From NCBI GenBank assembly GCA_050949865.1, contig JBMNGN010000004.1:124001-188000 (forward strand): a DNA stretch of 64,000 bases, written 5' to 3'. The notes beneath the pieces are model-generated. The model had not been told where the DNA came from, made no database searches, and was given only the letters and a program-made list of their open reading frames with translations. A program made the position numbers and the translations under genes. Origin of the DNA: JBMNGN01 sp050949865 (GTDB lineage Bacteria; Bacillota; Syntrophomonadia; Syntrophomonadales; Syntrophomonadaceae). This document shows, piece after piece, positions 60,632 to 64,000 of the stretch. The stretch's first letter is position 1. Every line of letters starts with the position of its first letter.

Positions 60632-61647
60632 ATCCAACCGATTTTGCATATGCCATTACATCCTATCTATCAAAATATCTTCCGGGTGAAGTTGGCGCAA
60701 GTAGTAATACAATCCAGTCTTACCGTGATACATTTTCGATCCTGCTTAAGTATTGTGCTTCAGAGAAAAGACTATCTCCGGCGAAGCTTGTCATTGATCA
60801 ATTGAACCGGAAATTGATCGAGGATTTCCTGATCTGGTTAGAATTAGAGAGAAAATGCAGTGTTACAACAAGGAATCAGAGGCTTGCGGCTATCCACGCT
60901 TTTTTCAAATACCTTCAACTTGAGCAACCGCAGGCCTTGTACCAATATCAACAGATTCTTGCTATACCTATGAAAAAGGCACCAGTAAAATCGGTCAACT
61001 ATCTAACCCTTGATGCCATGAAAATTTTGCTGGACATGCCAGATAAAAATACCAAGGAAGGGAGGCGAGACCTAGTTCTTCTGAGCCTTATCTATGATAG
61101 CGGGGCTAGAGTACAAGAAATTGCCGATGTGCGGATTGCAGATGTTAGACTTCCCTCACCAGCAATCATAAAGCTTACTGGCAAGGGTAATAAAACCAGG
61201 GTTGTTCCGCTAATGGAACCTATGGCCAGACTTATTGAACAGTACTTAAAAGAGAATAAATTGCACCTGCCCCAATGCAACGAATACCCGTTGTTCAGCA
61301 ATAGAAAAAATCATAAGCTAACCAGGTCAGGAATATCGTATATTCTCAAAAAGCACTTTGATCAGGCAAAAGAATTATTCCCAGGACATTTCCCGGATAC
61401 AATTTCTCCTCATGTCCTGCGCCATAGCAAAGCCATGCATTTACTACAATCTGGTGTAAACCTGGTGTACATCCGTGATTTGCTCGGTCATGCCAATATC
61501 CAAACCACAGAAATATATGCCAGAGCCGATGCCAGCATGAAAAGAAAGGCACTGGAAAATGCTTATGCGGATGTTGTTCCCAAAGAGTTACCAGTATGGC
61601 AGCAAAATGCTGACCTTTTGGAATGGTTACAGAGCTTAGGAAGATAG
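60628..61647 (+). CDS. RIT tyrosine recombinase C
   Basis: 339 residues; ATG 60628 overlaps the stop of B (ATGA) with GGAGGTG upstream. XerC/D-like: Arg in DSGARVQEIA, Lys in TGKGNKTR, HxxR in PHVLRHSKA, His in LLGHANIQTT, Tyr in EIYARAD. Tight coupling of A, B and C suggests the three act together on the element ends. Confidence 0.93.
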   Translation: MNPTDFAYAITSYLSKYLPGEVGASSNTIQSYRDTFSILLKYCASEKRLSPAKLVIDQLNRKLIEDFLIWLELERKCSVTTRNQRLAAIHAFFKYLQLEQPQALYQYQQILAIPMKKAPVKSVNYLTLDAMKILLDMPDKNTKEGRRDLVLLSLIYDSGARVQEIADVRIADVRLPSPAIIKLTGKGNKTRVVPLMEPMARLIEQYLKENKLHLPQCNEYPLFSNRKNHKLTRSGISYILKKHFDQAKELFPGHFPDTISPHVLRHSKAMHLLQSGVNLVYIRDLLGHANIQTTEIYARADASMKRKALENAYADVVPKELPVWQQNADLLEWLQSLGR

Positions 61648-61737
61648 GTGAATATTTATGTAGAGCTAACCGGGATTTGATGTAGCGTGTTGGCGTGTTA
61701 GAAAGGTTAGCTCTACATAATGGTTAACTCTTCATAA

Positions 61738-62519
61738 CCCGTCGCTTCAGGCGAATAGGGCTTAGCATAGAGCAAGCGAATCCCCATTTTAGAGCAGGCT
61801 CTATTCATCCATTTAGTTCGGTATTGGCTGCCGTTATCAAAGTATACTTTTTCAGGCACACCATATTTTAAAATAGCCTGACGAAAGGCATCTTCTACGA
61901 TCACCTGATCAAGGGCAGGGTAGAACTGACCATGCAGAATGAAACGAGTGGCATCATCTATGAAGATAACTAGGTAGACCTGCTTCTTTTTGCCACCCTC
62001 GCCTATGGGCAGATAAATTGAATACTTAATATCAGAATGCCAGAGCTGATTGCGGTATTTCTTCTGGTATCGTCTGGCGGCAGTGCCGGTATCAGCATAC
62101 ATTTTCATATGCCTGGCACTGTAGCCGCGCTCAGCTAATTTCTCCTGCAGAGTGCTGCGTTTGATCTGCCCTGGCTCTACTAACCCTTCCCATTCCAGTA
62201 TCTGAATTATCTGTGCAATACTGCGGCCTGGTACTTGGCGCCGTAATAGAATGGCCTGTTCTAGGATGTTAATAGGTATTGCTTCCTCGCTGCGGTGCTG
62301 ACCCTTACCTTTAGGTTTGAGTCCGCTAAAACCATCTTTCCGGTATTGGGCCAGGTATCTGCGCAGGGTACGCTCGGATATACCGCTTTGTTCACATATC
62401 CTGGCTCGGATTACTTTTGCCTGGGCATTATCCAGGCCTTCAGCCAGGAGCGGGGATAATAACTGCACCCCCTGTGAGGCCACCTCTTCTGCTTTTTTCT
62501 GATCTCTCATGCTGATCAC
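61738..62519 (-). pseudogene. N-terminal part of the DDE transposase (5' fragment of the split gene)
   Basis: 261 transposase residues: a helix-turn-helix (SGISERTLRRYLAQYRKDG), then the rve integrase core with the first two catalytic aspartates in LWHSDIKY and VYFDNGSQY, ending PYSPEATG. Read-through into the RIT end adds only YEELTIM before a stop. Loss of the third acidic residue and the C-terminal domain means no active protein. Confidence 0.9.
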
Positions 62520-62558
62520 TCCTTTTTATGGTTTCAGCATGAGTGTAAATATATATCA

Positions 62559-63083
62559 TTATGGACAAAATGCGGAACGGGTATGTCGCCATAAATTTAA
62601 ATTGACTATGGGACGGACAACTCTGGCCAGCCATCCCGGAGCGTTCCCTACATAATGCCAAATCCTTTGGAGCTTGGACTGAGGAAGACCGGATCTATCT
62701 TCCACAGATTCTATGCCATAGCGCATAGCAATTGATTTCAAGCAGCCCTGAAAGTAATCGGTCATTTCCTTAAACCAGCTCTTCCATCGGGTTAGAGTAG
62801 ACTCATCGGAGAAAACGCTAAGTGGTACATCATTGCGGATGACTGCTTCAATGCTTTTACTGACGTGGCGTTTAAATGGTACAAGCATATCAGGAAGTTC
62901 GTGATGAATTCGTCTGCATCCAACGCACCGTAACCTGCGAATGATCAGGGTTTTGTTTTCTCCCTCGTCATCAATACATTTCCTGGAACAGCTACCAATT
63001 ACCCTTAAGTCCCCATTGCAACAAGGACATGAATTCTGCTCCGCGCTCCTAACAAAAAACTCCCTTTTCGGGGTTCCAATCAA
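62559..63083 (-). CDS. DUF6431-like zinc-ribbon protein of the transposon
   Basis: 174 residues with an N-terminal zinc ribbon (NSCPCCNGDLRVIGS and LRCVGCRRIHHELPD) followed by a helical region. Proteins of this type are regularly encoded just before a DDE transposase and an ExeA-type ATPase in Clostridia, presumably as the DNA-binding partner. Ends 39 bases before the transposase start. GTTC-poor ribosome site (AAAAGGGAG is inside the frame), so the start may be a few codons in. Confidence 0.75.
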   Translation of the reverse strand: MIGTPKREFFVRSAEQNSCPCCNGDLRVIGSCSRKCIDDEGENKTLIIRRLRCVGCRRIHHELPDMLVPFKRHVSKSIEAVIRNDVPLSVFSDESTLTRWKSWFKEMTDYFQGCLKSIAMRYGIESVEDRSGLPQSKLQRIWHYVGNAPGWLARVVRPIVNLNLWRHTRSAFCP

Positions 63084-63207
63084 GTTGATAGTCTGTTACA
63101 ATTACCATACCTTTTTGGAGACGCTTCTTGTGCTTCTGTTGCAGCATTAGCACCACAAAAAAGAGGCGTCTTTTCCTTTCGCTAAGATATGGTCATTATA
63201 TCCAGCA

Positions 63208-63523
63208 ATCTCCGGTCAGGCAATACCATCAGCTTCTGGACTTTTTAGGCTAGCTGAAACAAATGGATTCTCCAAAGAGATTAGATCATGGAACATTGGC
63301 CGACCTGACTGGTTGGCTATTAACCATAGTAGCTTCGAAACTGATGATAATTTTTCCGTTTAAAGGTATATTTCTTGATTAATCACTCAGCATAACTTAA
63401 AAATACCTGGCATATTTATCTTGCGATTGCAATAAATTGCCGGGCTTGTTCCTTGAAATCATTTAAATAATTCTGATTTTCATATAGAATGCTCCAAATA
63501 AGCGGCTCATATACGATTTTTTT
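63208..63523. other. Gap between transposon and RAYT element with the 3' end of a lost gene
   Basis: On the minus strand 63517 to 63416 reads KIVYEPLIWSILYENQNYLN then DFKEQARQFIAIAR and a stop; no start, and its upstream part is replaced by the RAYT element. The frame looks like a genuine C-terminus but I do not recognise it. A second minus-strand frame at 63234-63352 is open without a start. Nothing else supported. Confidence 0.35.
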
Positions 63524-63935
63524 GGGAAGCACGGGGACGCTCTTTTTGCTTCCTCATTTAATATTTGCTATTATGGACAAAAATGAAGGCTGTGGCAATA
63601 AATGCCAAGGAGAGCAAGAGAACAGGAAGCCATAAAAGGATTTATAGAGTTTACAGCTGGAGAACGAGGGCCAATGCCTTGATGATCAAATTAAGTTGCG
63701 CAAAACGGATGATGAAGTAAAAGATGAGATAGAGGCCTTGATGAACGGTGAGCCGATAGGGAAATTATCTGAGATGGAATAAATAAAACGTCAGGAAATA
63801 CTGCGAGAATCAAGAAGATTGAAGGGGTGACACAACGTCAAATCCCACGGGTAACAGGAATCAGCCCAAAACATTATATTTAATATTTAAGGCATAATAA
63901 ATCAAGGAAGCAAAAAGAACGTCTCCTTGCTTCCT
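63524..63935 (+). mobile_element. Internally deleted RAYT (REP-associated tyrosine transposase) element
   Basis: Ends are inverted repeats: GGGAAGCACGGGGACGCTCT plus TTTTGCTTCC at 63524-63553 and the complement-like GGAAGCAAAAAGAACGTCTC plus CTTGCTTCC at 63906-63934. Inside, ATG 63602 reads MPRRAREQEAIKGFIE, and further on come KLSEME, IKRQEILRESRRLKG and GVTQRQI, the C-terminal part of a Y1 transposase with several stops and a frameshift. The middle of the gene is missing. Non-functional; it ends 9 bases from ssrA. Confidence 0.75.
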
Positions 63936-63944
63936 GGTATTTTT

Positions 63945-64000
63945 TGGTGGAGGCGGGGGGAGTCGAACCCCCGTCCGAAAGAAAGACCAGAAGAGTCTCT
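63945..64000 (-). ncRNA. ssrA: 3' end of transfer-messenger RNA (tmRNA), cut by the window edge
   Basis: Reading the minus strand, the segment ends GGGGGTTCGACTCCCCCC then GCCTCCACCA with an encoded CCA at 63947-63945. A T-arm with GTTCGA loop and the acceptor end GCCTCCACCA are characteristic of tmRNA 3' ends rather than an ordinary tRNA. tmRNA rescues stalled ribosomes by trans-translation. Confidence 0.92.

Larger units (their letters stand above)
58239..61737 (+). mobile_element. RIT (recombinase-in-trio) element, 3.5 kb
   Basis: Contains three overlapping plus-strand tyrosine recombinase genes and nothing else. Ends carry inverted repeats: TTATGAAGAGTTAGCCATTA plus TGTAGAG at 58265-58291 on the left and its near-complement (one mismatch) at 61711-61737 on the right. 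The target hexamer CCCGTC stands at both sides (58233-58238 and 61738-61743). Removing 58239-61743 restores a continuous transposase reading frame (PEATG-KPERF). Confidence 0.92.
56809..63207. mobile_element. TniA/TniB/DUF6431-type transposon, interrupted by an RIT element
   Basis: Three minus-strand genes in order: DUF6431 protein, DDE transposase, AAA ATPase. Probable terminal inverted repeats: TGATGGACATTATGACC at 56809-56825 and, at 63191-63207 reversed, TGCTGGATATAATGACC (14 of 17 identical). A further inverted copy CATAATGTCC lies at 56770-56779, so the exact left boundary may be there. Without the 3.5-kb insertion the unit would be about 2.9 kb. Transposase is disrupted, so it should be immobile. 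Confidence 0.75.

Noticed and set aside
56809..63207. CRISPR-associated or Tn7-CAST transposon
   Set aside because: AAA ATPase plus DDE transposase recalled Tn7-like systems, but there is no tnsA, tniQ, Cas gene or repeat array in the window.
63945..64000. Ordinary tRNA gene at the right edge
   Set aside because: The T-arm and acceptor end could suggest a tRNA, but the sequence upstream of the T-arm has no anticodon arm at tRNA distance and the GCCTCCACCA end with its flanking fits tmRNA.

Overview
The window reads as chromosomal DNA of a low-to-middle GC anaerobic Firmicute (Clostridia; a Syntrophomonadaceae- or Peptococcaceae-like organism is my guess, not a proven assignment). Pointers are strong AGGAGG ribosome binding sites, a T-box leader, MinE together with MinC/MinD, four-subunit 2-oxoacid:ferredoxin oxidoreductase, a double-cubane-cluster/2-hydroxyacyl-CoA dehydratase-type operon, DegV, YedF, DUF2935, DUF763 and HicAB. 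The last ~55 bases are the 3' end of tmRNA (ssrA).

Layout. 1-6.2 kb: start of an unknown gene, GIY-YIG protein, cytoplasmic-type subtilase, a 39-residue membrane peptide, a class A penicillin-binding protein, DUF763 protein and a ketopantoate-reductase-like enzyme. 6.4-8.2 kb: division-site operon in the order minD-minE-minC. 8.3-11.2 kb: DtxR-type regulator converging on feoA plus a FeoB split into a GTPase polypeptide and a membrane polypeptide. 11.5-14.9 kb: two crotonase-fold enzymes flanking a PAS-PAS-HD-GYP signalling protein. 15.1-19.7 kb: exported tandem-duplicated AstE/AspA-like zinc hydrolase, Na/Pi cotransporter with PhoU tail, DegV protein with an apparent AUU start. 19.7-26.9 kb: six-gene double MacAB-type export operon. 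27-29.2 kb: DUF502 protein and glutamate dehydrogenase. 29.6-33.9 kb: porC-porD-porA-porB plus a CbiT-like methyltransferase, behind a sigma-A promoter and a T-box whose specifier (AUC) and discriminator-pairing base (U) both point to tRNA-Ile.

34-39.2 kb holds a DUF2935 protein, an unknown gene, a head-to-head fusion of two truncated genes (TPP enzyme and histidine kinase), a hicA toxin with a nonsense codon followed by an intact hicB, and yjbQ. 39.5-43 kb is an operon of an ATPase activator, a double-cubane-type protein, a DUF3343-like protein, a frameshifted DUF1858-like gene and yedF, preceded by the C-terminal stump of a second dehydratase-type subunit. 43.2-46.6 kb is pstSCAB. 46.9-55.4 kb carries HAD phosphatase, pyrophosphatase, an internally deleted SDR gene behind a sigma-54 promoter, its likely enhancer-binding regulator, then an HMA protein, a P1B ATPase with the unusual CPG motif, a hemerythrin and small proteins.

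The right end (55.5-64 kb) is a mobile-element graveyard: a truncated carotenoid-desaturase-like gene abuts a TniA/TniB/DUF6431-type transposon (about 56.81-63.21 kb, recognisable imperfect terminal inverted repeats) whose transposase is split by a 3.5-kb recombinase-in-trio (RIT) element with three overlapping tyrosine recombinase genes, ~27-bp inverted ends and a 6-bp CCCGTC repeat at the target. A decayed RAYT (REP-associated tyrosine transposase) element lies between this and ssrA; related REP-like sequence occurs at 37.9, 48.2 and 54.6 kb.

The items I find most worth following are the Ile T-box on a ferredoxin oxidoreductase operon (suggesting isoleucine supply by reductive carboxylation), the double-cubane/DUF3343/DUF1858/YedF operon with two genes that ordinary ORF calling would miss, and the nested RIT element.
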